This document shows positions 1-11,800 of a stretch of DNA of 64,000 nucleotides, in pieces. Position 1 is the first letter of the stretch. Every line of letters starts with the position of its first letter. The DNA lies in contig JAEVLN010000014.1 in assembly GCA_018350325.1 (NCBI GenBank), positions 2,287,475 through 2,351,474 of the forward strand, read 5' to 3'. Under the pieces are notes generated by a model that was not told the origin of the DNA, did no database searches, and saw only the letters and a program-made list of their open reading frames with translations. A program made the translations under genes and the position numbers. This DNA is from Globodera rostochiensis. Its lineage: Eukaryota; Nematoda; Chromadorea; Rhabditida; Heteroderidae.

Positions 1-1419
1 ATAAGATTTTCGAATGCGTCTGTTTGGCCTGCCGAGTTTTAATGAACATTAGCCATGAGAATGGTAATGATCCAAAATGAGGGGGGGGGGGAGCCGACTT
101 TAATTGATGGAATCCTTCAGAAAACGCCTCGCTGAAGATTGGCCAAGTCGCCGGCTTTCTCGGCAATTGTCTCACTTTGTTGGCTTCGCACTTTCAAAGT
201 GCGCCCAAGGACAAGTTCTTCGACCTTTGTTGCATGGTTTAAATTATTTATTTATTTACATTTTTGCATTTTAACCCGTTTCAGATGTACGGCCTTTTGG
301 TCAACTTGTTGGAGAGATGTCCAACAAATCGGCGAAAATTTGTTTCCCTCAAGTCGAACTTCATGGGCTCTGACGGGGGAATTGTCGCCGATTTGTCATC
401 TATCGAAATTCTGACAAAAGTACGTTTTTGTCTGTTCTTTGGCCCTCATCTTCTTACGACAACCCATTTTTTTTTGACAAAATCAAATTTTAATAGTAAA
501 TGCGATGCGTTATGTTAATTAGGACATTAGCGGCCCGACATTTCGCCAAATTCAAAACGGACCGCAAGTGTCTGGACACGTGTCTCTTCCTTTAAGCTTT
601 TCATGCGACATGATTCGGCCGCAAAAACAATTGACGAGGAATTGGACAACGATTTGGTGGCCGAGGATCAATTTGTGGAGGAAGAGGAGGCCGAGGGAGG
701 GGCGGTGCTGGAACTTGCCGAAGAGGAGGGCAGCAGCAACGGCCTTGGGGGTACCAAAGCGTCCACGGGCCATGGCAGAGGGCAGCAAAGCATGAGCGAA
801 GACGAAATCGTCGCAGCAATCCAATCGGCGATGAACAAAGCGTCCGCACACATGGAAGACAGTGGGAAAAGCCTTAATTACTACTTACCGATTCGTCTAC
901 CCTCCCCCTCCGTTCTTTTAAGGTATGATCGCCTCGTATTGTTCTCTTGTGGTGGCAATTTTGGTGGATTCTGATGAGGTCAATTCACTTTCCGTTGCAA
1001 TTCGTGCCAAATTATCCCACACACAGAAATTGGCAAGTCGAGTGGGGGAATTGGTGCCAGACGGCGACGTGAGGCCGATGACTGAGCAGTTGAAGCGATT
1101 CCTCGAATTTATGCAAATTACCAAGGTATAGGTGAACTGCTTGAGGGTAGAGTCCGGACTTGAGGGCCGATCAGATTCGGAAAATGTAGGAGAAGCCAAA
1201 TTTGACGGGGAACCAACGAGAGTTATGGAAAATGTCGGTGGAATCAGACTGAGAAAGTACGAACTCTCGATGAGATACGTCTCGGTCCGGACGTAACTTA
1301 TGTGTGGGTGTTTGAGCCGATGAAATGCACTTCCATTTCAGAGATTAAAAGAGGGAACGGTCAAAAATATCGAACGAATCATAACGTCGTTTGAACTGGC
1401 CATTAACTCGACCGGTTGA
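1..1419 (+). CDS. wapl-1: WAPL cohesin-release factor, C-terminal exons (5' end outside window)
   Basis: WAPL removes cohesin from chromatin through its C-terminal helical repeat domain. Seen: six exons in phase, 1-63, 121-236, 285-419, 597-861, 923-1125 and 1342-1419 (stop TGA), giving about 286 residues. Family landmarks occur in order: a helix with RVLMNISHEN, then GLLVNLLERCPTNRR, then LFMRHDSAAK, an acidic low-complexity linker (residues EEEEAEGGA), then HMEDSMIASYCSLVVAIL and PDGDVRPMTEQLKRFLEFMQ. These match the WAPL C-terminal domain (known family pattern: HMED..VASY.ALLLGCL, then PEGDFS.M.E.LKKFLSFM). Introns are 48-216 bp. The first exon is entered in phase 2 from outside the window, so the N-terminus is missing. 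It is convergent with the receptor gene on the minus strand. The identification is firm; exact boundaries of the fourth exon rest on a TTTAAG acceptor. Confidence 0.88.
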
Positions 1420-1658
1420 CGAGACGAAACGACCCGAACGCACTCAGACTTTGACACTTCATCCCCCCCCCCCATTCTTTCTTTCTTTTTACTCATACTT
1501 CGTTTTTAACTGTTTGTTTTTCGAATATATTTATTTTGTACAAACAAAAACGCAGTTAGTTGGCACATTGATGCTTTCTTCAATTTTAGAAGCCTTCCAT
1601 TATGCAAAAACGTCCATTCTTGACTGAATGAACGTACTCACGCTGTCGAACTCTCTTG

Positions 1659-4600
1659 TCAGTCGACGCTAAAGGCCGAATTATTGTATGTTGACGTGTG
1701 GCGCTGGCCGAGCTGCGGGTACTGAACATTGTCCGTCTCCAGGTCCACGTGCCTCCCCATCTTTTTGCCCCATCCACTTCCGTTCCTCTGTCCACTTTCA
1801 TCCCTGTCCCTTTTGGTCGTTTTTTCGGTCTCCTCAGACGTGTCCTTTCTCGAATAGTAAGTGTACTCAAAGAGCAGAATGACCATAGAAATGCCAATGC
1901 CAGCCAGAATGACCTAAAGAGCGTACATTCTTCGATTTCATTGAATTTGGTGGGTACGCACTATGAACACTCCGCCGATGTTTTCGATGGATATTCCACT
2001 GCTGTCGTCCTCCGAGTTCGAGCAGTCCTTTCGTCGTTCGTTCTGGTGCCACCAGCGCTCTTTGCACGTCTCCAATTTACGTTCATTTTGCAGCTTCAGA
2101 ACCAACTGACTCAGCGATTCCTTCAGCACATGGCCCGTCTGGACGGCAATTGCGTACGGCTTTCGGGAGAATTCAGTGCCGACCTAAAATTGGGCGGGGT
2201 TCTCCTCTCCGCTTAAATGCCTTTCTCAAAGCGGGTGCCGACTTGCTGAAGACGGCAGTTTGTCAGAATGGCATATTTTATCTCCATGGCGTCAGCTGAA
2301 CGAGACCAATTTGGCACGGACTTCATCGATCAAACGCACCGATAAATGCAAAGCCTTTCTCGGACTCCAAAACCCTTTCAATTGCCTTGTCGACCGACTC
2401 GGGCAATGTAGATTCTAAAAAGGACGGGCGCAAAAATGAATGCTTTTAGGCCAACCCTGCATGAATCTCCACATGTTGGTGAACTTGTCGGACACCGGGT
2501 AATCCCAGACCTCAAACCCCCCAAAATTAAATTCAAATCGAATTCGAATTTCGTCTCACGGCCAATTTCGCACGGTTGTTGGTTTCCCCCGATTCGTTGA
2601 GTGACATTTGCTTCCAAATGCTGCAATGACCGGACAATTAACGAACGAACGAACAAAAAGTAATTGCAATTCTTTTGAAATCATCCAAAAGAACAGAAAA
2701 TTTCGATTTCGGGCCAACAACGCACTTACTTGTAGAAGTTCTCCTCAATTTCGGCCATTCTTCGAAAATATCTGTGAAACCGCGTCTTAAGGCCATTTCG
2801 GTGTTGGGGGAAGGAATTACGTTTCGGTGGCGCCTCCCTTCAGCGGTGCGTATTCAATTTTGTACTGCTTGGCCAAGTCGTCGAGTTCACTGAATTGGTT
2901 GTTGTGATTGTTGAAAAGCTCCTCAACATCCAAACCCCCAACTTTATTGTCTGTTCCATGCGGGAAACGGTGAGAAAGGCCGCCAAATTGGCCGTGTAAG
3001 AAGCGATGATGATAAAGCCGAACAGCCACCAAGTGGCCGCCACCAAACGGCCCGAAACATTTTTTGGCGCCTCGCCGCCGCCCTGCGGGGTCAACGAAGT
3101 CATGCAGAACCAAAGACATTCCTCAAATTGGACGACATTTTGGAATCGAATCTTTTGCAATTCGATTGCCATAGCGTCCAACTGGACCTTAAAAGTGAAA
3201 CGGCGCTTTTCCGTTTCGTCCGCGTATCTTTCGCTGTTGTTTCTGTATGAGTACGGGCTGAACCGGTCGAACACCCAAAGAAGCGTGCTGGTGAAAAGAT
3301 AGGCGCCTGAGGGTGCCAATTTAATTGGGGAAAATGTGGCCAATTGGGCAACTCACCCAAAATGCACGTCCAAACTGGCCACTCAAGCACCTGAGGGAAG
3401 GGAGAGAACGGGACTGAAATCATTCTCGAACTAAAGGCACTTTGAGGAATTTGAACATGGAATATTCGACGTCCGATCGCTTCATCAAAATGCTCAATCC
3501 GACCAAATCGTAAAAGGGAACCGTAAAGTCAATGTCATTTTCGCGCTCAGCCAACACTGAAATTGGGAAAAGCATTCCTTTCGACGGCACATTAAAATGC
3601 TAACAAATAATCCAACCGGAAATTGGGCCGATGGCCATCTCCGCCTTGCCGAGCACCAAATCCCCAATCATTCCGTCCCAATTTCCATTTTCGTCAACGG
3701 AGCCGAATTTGCCATCTTCGATCAGATACAAATCATAAGTAAAATTGAGGGACTAAAGCGGATAAAAGAATCACTAATCGGCTGAAAACAGACTGCGCGG
3801 CACATTTGTCAGCATTTTGAGCAAATCGATGGAATAGCCCTCCACGCGTTGGCCCGTGTCCAAAAAGACCGGTTCCGTGCTGGCACACGGCTGAGCCCTC
3901 TCAATTCCCGGGCTTTGGTTTATGTTCTCGGACATAAATTGGATAAACGGCTCATGCTGAACGAATAAAACGGACGAAGGGGAAGAAAAAGTGCCAATTT
4001 GGGACAAAACCATCGCCAACGCTTATTTTATTATTAAAATGCATTGACTGAACGATAATTGTGACGATGCGGTAATGATTCAGCCCCCGCACATCGACGC
4101 TCAAATTGCCGTACAGCGGCTGAATGCCCTTCTCCAACGTCCAATTTCCAATCTGAAGGAGAGAAGGAGGGGCTGTTGGAGAAGCTCCAACTCTGTACTC
4201 GTCGAACTTTAAGCACAATGCCAACCCTTTTGGACATCCCACAAACCCCACATAAATCTGACGACAGAAAAGATCACCGGGGACCCCCGAGCCCAGTGTC
4301 GTACATATTTATGGAAGTCGACTTCGGGGTCATCCACTCGCCTCTCCACTTTCAGAACCATTCCAATCACCGCCTGAATATTTTCCAGTGATCAGTTTGA
4401 CTGATTCTGAGCTTTGGTTGCTCACCTGATAGTACACTTCTCCATAACGGAATTCGTATCGTCCAAACTCAAAGTCCAGACTCCGTTCCTGCAGCAGTCG
4501 CTTTAGTGTCACTTCGCCTTTTTCCGAAGTGTTTTGTCCGTTTTCCCATCCAACAAATCCTTCCGCCGGAAGTTTTTTTGCCGCTTTTGCCAGTGAGTGA

Positions 4601-6114
4601 TTTGTCAAAAGCAAATATTTGGTGGCGATCTCCATAATGTCCAGACAAAAGGACACTTGGGTCTCGTAAAAGGTCGGCACCGGCACTTGGTAGACCATTT
4701 CCAATTCCTCCTAAACATTTTGAATTGCCTTTTGGCGCTAGGTCAAAATGCCAACCAACCAGTTGGCATTTTGACCGGTTGGCATTTCGTCTTGACACTT
4801 TCCTTTTTATTCAAATGGCCCAAAGCAAACCCAGGCTTACCCACCTGTCTCAAGAAGTCATTAAACTTCCTCAGCGTCTGCACCCGACCGTTCGGCATCA
4901 TTCGTACCCTTTAAGTTTCAAAAGTTCAGTTTCGAAGCGCAAATTAAAAAGGACAAAAGGTTAAGCGACTGGCGGGATTCGAATTTGCAACCCCTCGGGG
5001 GTACAGTAAATCCCGGTCGAAGAAGGGCAACAAAAAACGCCCAATTACACGGACCATGACAAATTTGCACTTAAACAGTCCTCGCACTTCAATGCCAGCG
5101 TGTCCTTGGTGAACACGATAAAATTGCGGAAATGACGAGCTTCAAACTGGGGAATGGCCGCCTGCATGTACCTGAACCAAATTCACAGTTTTTTGGGGGT
5201 TTTTAAATGTTTTTCAATTTCTCTATTCGTACAATTCTGCATTTTTTGTGGTGGCGACGATAAAAATGTTTTTTGCTTCCACATTCAATTGTTTGACGTG
5301 TTCTGTAGCGTCCTGCAAAAGTTGTGGGCGTTTTTATTCGTTCCTAAACTGTCGTTGCCGATCAGAATTGTCCAGTCCCATTTCCTGGTACTGCTGGTAC
5401 TGTTCCAAAAGGAAGTTTTGTCCGATTAAACGAAAGGAATAGAAATGGGACATGGCAACGCTGTCAGCAAGCAATTCGAACGGATACAGACGCTGATTTT
5501 GGTAAACATCGGCTCAAAATGAACGTTCTTCAAGGCGGATACGAACGGCTTCTTCCATTCAAATTGAACTTTCTCATCAAAATGCTTGTCAAAAAGGACA
5601 AGGAACTCGGAGATGTTCAACAGCTGGACAAGTTCATGCACAATGTTATCGAACACGACGAAGGCGGGCACCAAATGGACGAAATTGTCGAGAGAAGTGT
5701 CGTCGTTGAAAGAGCCTGGATTTGAACCGTTCAGAGGGCGGGCATATAAAATGGGTCAATCACTCTTTGAAAGTCCATTCCAGGAAGACACTTGCGCTTG
5801 GATGGTCGGAATTGAGCAGTCTCTGGCGAACTCTCTGATCAAAAGTTTGGCTTTTGAAGTGTGCGCCAAACTGATCAGAAAGGCGCTGTGGTGCCGTAGC
5901 AAATTCAATCCTCAAAAGTGAACAAATTATTTGAGTCCGACGGCACAATTTTTCAATTTGTTCCCGACTTTCCAATTTGTCGCCGATGGAAAAAGTGTCC
6001 AGTCGGAGCAGTTCGTCGTCCAACTTATAACGGTCGCGGTAGAACAACAGGGAGACGTTCAGATGGTCACTGTAAGCGGAGACGACGGAGTCCCATTTCT
6101 CGTAGAGAACGGCT
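1659..6114 (-). CDS. Ir25a: IR25a-type ionotropic receptor (GLR-7/GLR-8 clade), 5' end unresolved
   Basis: Ligand-gated cation channel of the glutamate-receptor superfamily; IR25a acts as a co-receptor in chemo- and thermosensory cilia of arthropods, and nematodes carry relatives. Fifteen 3' exons phase together: 4152-4054, 3956-3804, 3752-3617, 3556-3441, 3390-3357, 3306-3188, 3121-2943, 2889-2821, 2771-2730, 2620-2560, 2510-2456, 2414-2340, 2295-2243, 2183-1962 and 1913-1659. They encode S1 (DIDFTVPFYDLVG), M1 (VLEWPVWTCILG), the pore (SLTPQGGGEAPKNVSGR, Gln at the Q/R position), the SYTANLAAFLTVSRM gate, S2 (LDDLAKQYKIEYAPLKG, WDYPVSDKFTNMWRFMQ) and M4 (GGVFIVILAGIGISMVILLF). A charged tail of about 60 residues follows. 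Amino-terminal-domain exons lie between about 4170 and 6114 (e.g. FYETQVSFCLDIMEIA at 4.4-4.7 kb, NIVHELVQLLNISEFLVLFD at 5.55-5.67 kb), but their joins, and the start and signal peptide, were not settled. A possible start region is 6150-6480. Confidence 0.85.
4741..4776. repeat. Short perfect palindrome, copy 1
   Basis: Arms read GGTCAAAATGCCAAC and its complement around a few bases; a third half-copy (GGTTGGCATTTCG) follows at once. A near-identical palindrome occurs at 18347-18380. This copy lies in an intron or gap of the IR25a gene's 5' half. Confidence 0.75.
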
Positions 6115-6693
6115 GAAAAGGGCAAAGTTGGCACTTTTGAGGGAGGAGTGAACGAACGAACTGATGAACAGCGACCGCGTTTTGTTGATTGAGCCTTTGG
6201 AGGTGAAGAAACCGGAGGGAAAAAGGAAAAAAAACAAAATTGGCACCCAAAACATTCCGAATGAAAATGAAATGCCAAAATCTGAGGGGGGGGGGGGGGC
6301 AAGCCGACCTCCACAAATGCTATGCAAACAAAATCCCCCCACAGAATGGCCAACCTTTCCGGACCCAAAGGCCGTCTCAATTTCGGCCCGGCACTTCCGG
6401 TAGCTTTAATGAACAAATTTGCCCTTTCTTCCCAAAAATTGCTTTTATTAGTCCTCCATAAGTTGGACGAATGCATAACACAAACTTTTTTTCATTATTT
6501 ATTTATTTTCATCCACAAAGGCCAAAGAGTACAAAACAACGAATGTCAGCGCGCACACTCTCCGCAGAATATGCAATAAGTGATAATTTGGAATGGGAGG
6601 AATGCATTTTAGAAATAAGTCAAAAGCCTTTCTCAGCAAACATTTGGTCTCTGTTTCTCAAATCGTTTGGGGACTCGCAGGCGGAAAGGGCAC

Positions 6694-7760
6694 TCAGTAA
6701 CCGGCGTCCTCAAGGTATTTGGCCATTTTCTCCACCGCCCCTCGCACGTCGGCACCGGCAGCGTTGTCCCCGTCATAATAAACGGCTATCAAAATAGCGG
6801 ATTTGGTCTTCACGGCGAAGAATCTGAAAAATGGCTTTGAAAATAATCAAAAAAGTCGGGGAAACATTCCGTCACGGGCGTAGCCAGGGGAAGGCCCCCC
6901 CCCCAAAATTTTTTTGAGAGAAAAAAAATCAAAGAGGAACCCTTTTGTTTTTCAAAATTATCGTTAAATTCTCAAAAAATCATAATCGACTTTTTGGGCC
7001 CCCCTCCTCCCGAAAAAAACCCTGGCTACGTCCTTGCATTCCGCAATAATTTAAATTGTTAAAAAACAAACCCGTTCTTGTCCCTCTTCCCAAAGATGAG
7101 GTTTTCATCCGTTCGAGGCACAATGTAGTGAATTCCTTTAATTTAACAAAATTAAATTAAATGACGAATCTCAGTGACAACCTTCAAGATCGGCACCAAC
7201 GGACGGCACTTCCTGAAGCTTGTCAAAATGGTCGACAAGCTTTTTCAGCTCAGACTCGCTCGCCTGAATAAATACTTCGGTATTGGTACCCCTCTCAAAA
7301 TAACAATTTAAAAAATTGATTGACAGAAAGTTATTTTTCGCAGTCGATGGATTTAGTTTAAAAATATCGATAACCGATTCTAACCGGTTAACACCACGCA
7401 AAAAAGTGTCTAAGCTTCAGGGATGTAGAACCCGAATCTGATTCCGTTCCGACATATTCCAAACTCGGCATACGGTCACAAAAACATTTCAAAACTAATT
7501 TACGTTAAAAACAAGGTCAGATCCGGATTCTACGAATCAAAAACCCGCCGTATTTGAGTGTTTTTGCCAAAAAAATGCATGGCAAAATCATACGCGTTTA
7601 ATTATAAAAATAGGAAAAGTCAAAAATAAATAACCTTGAATTCGTTTTTCCCTTCAGTCCTGGCCCAAACATTCGCATCCGAATTGCCAATGATGGCGAC
7701 ACGATTAATTTCCGCACAAGTGGAAGTCAACGTCTGGATGTATGCATCCCACCCACTCAT
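6694..7760 (-). CDS. pfn: Profilin
   Basis: Small cytosolic protein that binds G-actin and poly-proline ligands and controls actin filament growth at the cortex. Four exons, 7760-7635, 7263-7182, 7135-7072 and 6823-6694, sum to 402 nt (133 residues), close to usual profilin length. The start MSGWDAYIQTL carries the N-terminal Trp of the poly-proline site. ANVWARTEG follows, then VPSVGADLEGIHYIVPR and IFGKRDKNGFFAVKTKSAIL, and the typical C-terminal helix ending in EKMAKYLEDAGY. Every junction keeps phase (0, 1, 2). The 248-bp third intron holds a 164-bp MITE, and the first intron (371 bp) holds a degenerate inverted repeat. The upstream neighbour is an unrelated minus-strand gene beyond a 1.1-kb AT-rich spacer. 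Sequence similarity is strong enough to be sure of the family; which nematode profilin paralogue it matches cannot be told. Confidence 0.95.
6873..7036. mobile_element. hAT-like MITE (164 bp) in a profilin intron
   Basis: The element starts CACGGGCGTAGCCAGGG and ends with the near-complement CCCTGGCTACGTCCTTG, so it has about 17-bp terminal inverted repeats with a few mismatches and CA...TG termini. It is flanked by CATTCCGT (6865-6872) and CATTCCGC (7037-7044), a 7/8 match fitting the 8-bp target duplication of hAT transposons. The interior has no coding potential and contains poly(C) and poly(A) runs, so it is non-autonomous. It sits between the last two profilin exons without touching splice sites. 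Confidence 0.75.
7418..7534. repeat. Degenerate inverted repeat in profilin intron 1
   Basis: GTAGAACCCGAATCTGA at about 7425 is mirrored by TCAGATCCGGATTCTAC near 7518-7534 (15 of 17 positions pair). The left side is preceded by CAGGGATG, the same 8-mer that opens the inverted-repeat element at 59033. It is probably a decayed relative of that element. Confidence 0.45.
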
Positions 7761-8883
7761 TGTTGTTCAAAATCAAAAAAGGAGCAAATGATAAAATTAC
7801 CGACCTTAAGTTAATTGTTGAAATATGCGTTTACAAAATTCGGCAACAGGCAAGTTTTAACAATTTTTTTGTTGGTTAACCAAAGAAAACAATTTTGGCA
7901 CTATTCGGATTGAGGTAAAGCTAAAAGGTGAAAATCGCAAGTCTTCGTCCCAACTTGGCGCACCGAATTATAACTTCCTCAAATTAAGTCAAATCGCCTA
8001 GTTCCTTTTTTATTATAGCATTTACAGATATATGTAGTGCTAGCAAACGGTACCAAGATCGTTTAAAAATTGTTTCCAACTCGTGTCACAGAATGCCGAT
8101 GGAGCAACATTTTAAAATGAGGTTTTTCTTTTTGGAGATAAATGAGGTTTTTGTTTATGTAATGCCAAAGAGCGGAAAATTTAAAATATTCAAATCCTAA
8201 GAGTGAAGGTCATAAATACCGTATTACAAAGATTATTACGGTGTACGGTTAACGTTCAGTTAGCGAAAAGCGTGCAAAATGCTTTCTGATGAAGCTTATT
8301 AAAAGGGAGGCGATGAGTTTTGAATGAATAAGGGGGCAAAAATGGGAGGGAAAAGCGCCGCGTTCCCCCGGGCTAAATCGAGTCCATTTTTGTGGGAATT
8401 GTGACGAAATTGAAGGAATTGGAATTGGACAATATTTTTGTGTTTGGTTGGTTATTTGTTTGTTTGTAATTCTGCTGGGGGGGGGGGCGGGGGATGACTC
8501 ATCTTTTTTATTCTTCGGCGGTGTCAAAACGAAAATGGAGAAGAAAATGAAGCCGAATTAAGCGAAACGAAAATGAGAAGAAACGCGAAATCAATTCGAA
8601 AACATTTGCGCCGCCGCCGCCGATGAATTTCATTTCGTATTTATTTTTGTGTAAATTGAAAGTTATATTTATTCTCACAAATCGAAAAGAGGCGAAACGA
8701 ACGAACGAAAATTTGCAAATTAAAAGTCATCAAAAAAACAAAAAATAAAAAGTGATTTTTTGAGAAGAAAAAAGCATCGATAAAAGCAAAATTATATAAA
8801 ACAGCGAAATATTGTTTAGCTTCAGTCCCATAAACTCGCATCACAAACAAAAACCATTTATTGAGGCGCCAATCTTTGCATTT
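7761..8883. other. Intergenic spacer upstream of profilin
   Basis: AT-rich spacer of about 1.1 kb between profilin and the next minus-strand gene. It contains one poly(G) run near 8478 and a GAA/AAC-rich stretch around 8520-8720. It should hold the profilin promoter, but no core motif can be named with confidence. No coding exon was recognised on either strand. Confidence 0.5.
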
Positions 8884-11800
8884 TCATTTCCCAAAAATTC
8901 TTCGGAATAATTTGTGAAGGGTCCCCTCCACGACGCGTTCGCCGCCGTTTTGTCCTTCCGTCCTCAGTTGGTGCAGAACCTTCTGCAATTTCTTTGTCTG
9001 CCAGCCGAACTCTTTGCGCGAATGGGCCTCGGTGTTGCGCAACTTTTGGGCCAGTTGAGAGCCTTTGAAGAGAAGCGTAAATATTGTTATTAAAAGTCAA
9101 ATTTAAATATTTTTGGCTTTTATTGCATTTGTCTTAAGAATTTCTCGAAAATGGCAAAATAGGTCCTTAAACCTATTTTATGCTAAAAAGATTCTATAAA
9201 ATAGATCAAAATTTGTGGTGTCCTAAACACTTGACATTAAAAAGGTAAAACGCAAAAATAGCGACGGCGGCCTAAGAAAACAGAGAAAGTGTGCAATCGC
9301 CGCTTTTCTTTCTTCCCATCGGCCGGTCCAAACCATTTCCCCCCCCCCCCCAATTCCCCCCAATTCACTTCACATTTTTACCCTCTAATTTCGTCGGTTT
9401 CCCATACCTTTGACCTCAAAATGGTCAATTAAAGCGGCGGTTTTGTGTTTTAGTGCCAATACGAGTTGGGTCAGCCATCACAGGAGCTAATAATTACAGA
9501 GGTTGGGGGGGGGGGATCCCTCCCTAAACCTCTCCAAATTCTCATCCCAACATCAAACAGACCCCCCCCCCCCCACCACACCCATCCATCCATTTTTGCT
9601 GACCTCGGCAAGAGATTTTGATCCTTTCACCTCCAATCAAACCAAATGTTTTCGTTGCGAGGTGCGATGATAAAATGGTGGGTTGAATTGAGTTGGGAAA
9701 TGGGGATGGGGGTAGGGGGGAACGGGGGAGGGGAGAGGGGGGGCGGGGACGGGGGAGGGGGAGAGGGGAGAGGGGGGGGGGGGACGGGGGGAGGGGGGAC
9801 GGGGGAGGGGAGAGGGGGGCGGGGGACGGGGGGAGGGGAGAGGGGGGGGGACGGGGAGGGGGGGGGGAGAGGGAGGGGGGACGGGGGGAGGGGGGGGGCT
9901 ATAAGAAAATCAACGGAACTCACGACTCATCTGACCTCGAAAAACATGGGAAATGATGCGATTGGAGAAAAGCAAAGAGTAAATTCAATTTGATGAGTTG
10001 CGTAATTGGACGGGTGGGCGGAGGATTTGATTTGACGGACAAAAAAGAAAAGATTGCCAGAGAATCTCATGGGAAAGAAATGTGAATTAAATTGGGTGAC
10101 TGTCTCAAATAAATTAGCAAAGGCCCCCCCCCCCCCCCCCTCCCCCTCCTATTTCGTGGATCTTTAACAAAATCTTTTCCAAATATCTCATTAATTTATT
10201 TTCTTTGCTCCTCCAAAATATTTAAAAAATTCCTTGTCACCATTTCATTTGCGCAGTTTCCTTCCATTTTAGTGTCCCCCCCCCCCCCCCCCCCCCCAAA
10301 AGGCAATTAGGGTATTTTGTTGCATTTTCCCCCCCCCCCCCCATTCGTTTACATTTTGCAAGTTTCGCAACTGTACAACACTTGCCACGGACTTGTTCAC
10401 TGCCGTTGTGTCTGTACATCTGTTGGGCAATTCAAACAATTTCCCCGAGGGAATTTACGAGCAATGGCAGGTGTGATGGGCTGATGGGATGGGCATCGCC
10501 GCAGCCCCCGGGGGGGGGGGGTGCCTCTTGACCTGATTCAGTTCAACCCCCCCCCCGGCAATCCCCAGTCTCCGAGTCAGAGAAATGCCGACGATGCACA
10601 CCGACAACAGATGGTTAAATGTTCCAGGGATAGCAACTTGGGAGGAATTCGTCTCGATGATCGGACAAATCGTTTTGTGGCAAACAAACAGTCGGCACCC
10701 CCGGAGGGGGGGGCAATAAAAGACTCCACTCATAGAACGGCATTTAGTTTTAAAAACAACATAATGGTAAGGCTTCAAGAGGGTTCAAAACACTCACAGA
10801 ATTCGGCACATTTTCTCCGAAAGCACTCATCACTGTCCGCCAATGTGCTCAATTCGGTGCTTTTGCCAATTCGGAGGCCGAGCAAATCGCAAATTTGTTT
10901 CTGTGCCAGCTGAAGTTTTCTGAGGGGCGCGGAGCTGTCAAAATCGCCTCCCAAACATTCGTTTCGGGCGTCCAAAAACGCCAAAGCGACGAGGCGAGCT
11001 TAAAAGTTGGGGGAAGGCAATTAAAATAAATTTATGACTTTGTCCTTACGACCAAAAAAGTTAACCAAACCGCCCGTTCCCCCAACATTTATAAGTAATC
11101 GCGGAATTGGGAGGTCCGCCTCAAAATCATCGAAAGTTCGCACATCAATCATTGTTCCCCAAAAAGTGCCAATTCTTTTCTCAACTCCATTTGGGCCCCC
11201 CAACCCCCCCCCCATCAGTCATCATCGTCGTCTTCTGTTTGTCCTTTGGATTTTCTTCTTCGGAGAAAGGAACGGCACTTCTTCCTTCTCATCCCTTTTC
11301 GATTTTCCTCCTCCTCATCCCTTCCGGGGTCATCTCTACCTTCACCCGCCCCTTCTTCCCTCATCATTTTCCCTCTATTTTCCGGCAAACGGAGTTAATT
11401 TGATTCCTTCCCCAAATGCGCAGGGTTTGGATGACTTTGAACGGCGCGGGAGGGGGGGGGGGGGGAGGGGGAAGTGCCGATTAGAGAGCGAAAGGATGGA
11501 CCAATTGTGGACAAAAAAGAGAAGAAAAAGTGCCGAACTCAAATTTGGGTAAATTGTGCTTAAAATAACAAAAGCGAACATATATATAAGAAGCACTAAT
11601 TATTATAAGCTCCAATCAACCAACCGTAAAGAGCTGGAAAGTCCTCCACCAGCTGTTGAGGGAGAACAATGGCCAGAGGCGGCGGATTGGCCGGAATTTT
11701 GGAGGTTGGCGGCATCGGAATTGGTGCCATTGGCGGCAGATTCTCGTAGACTTTTTCCAGCACACTGATGTTGACGAATTGAGTCCGGTCATCGTCCTCC

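Noticed and set aside
4965..5010. GGATTCGAAT-containing stretch resembling a tRNA B box
   Set aside because: No acceptor stem or A box can be built around it on either strand.
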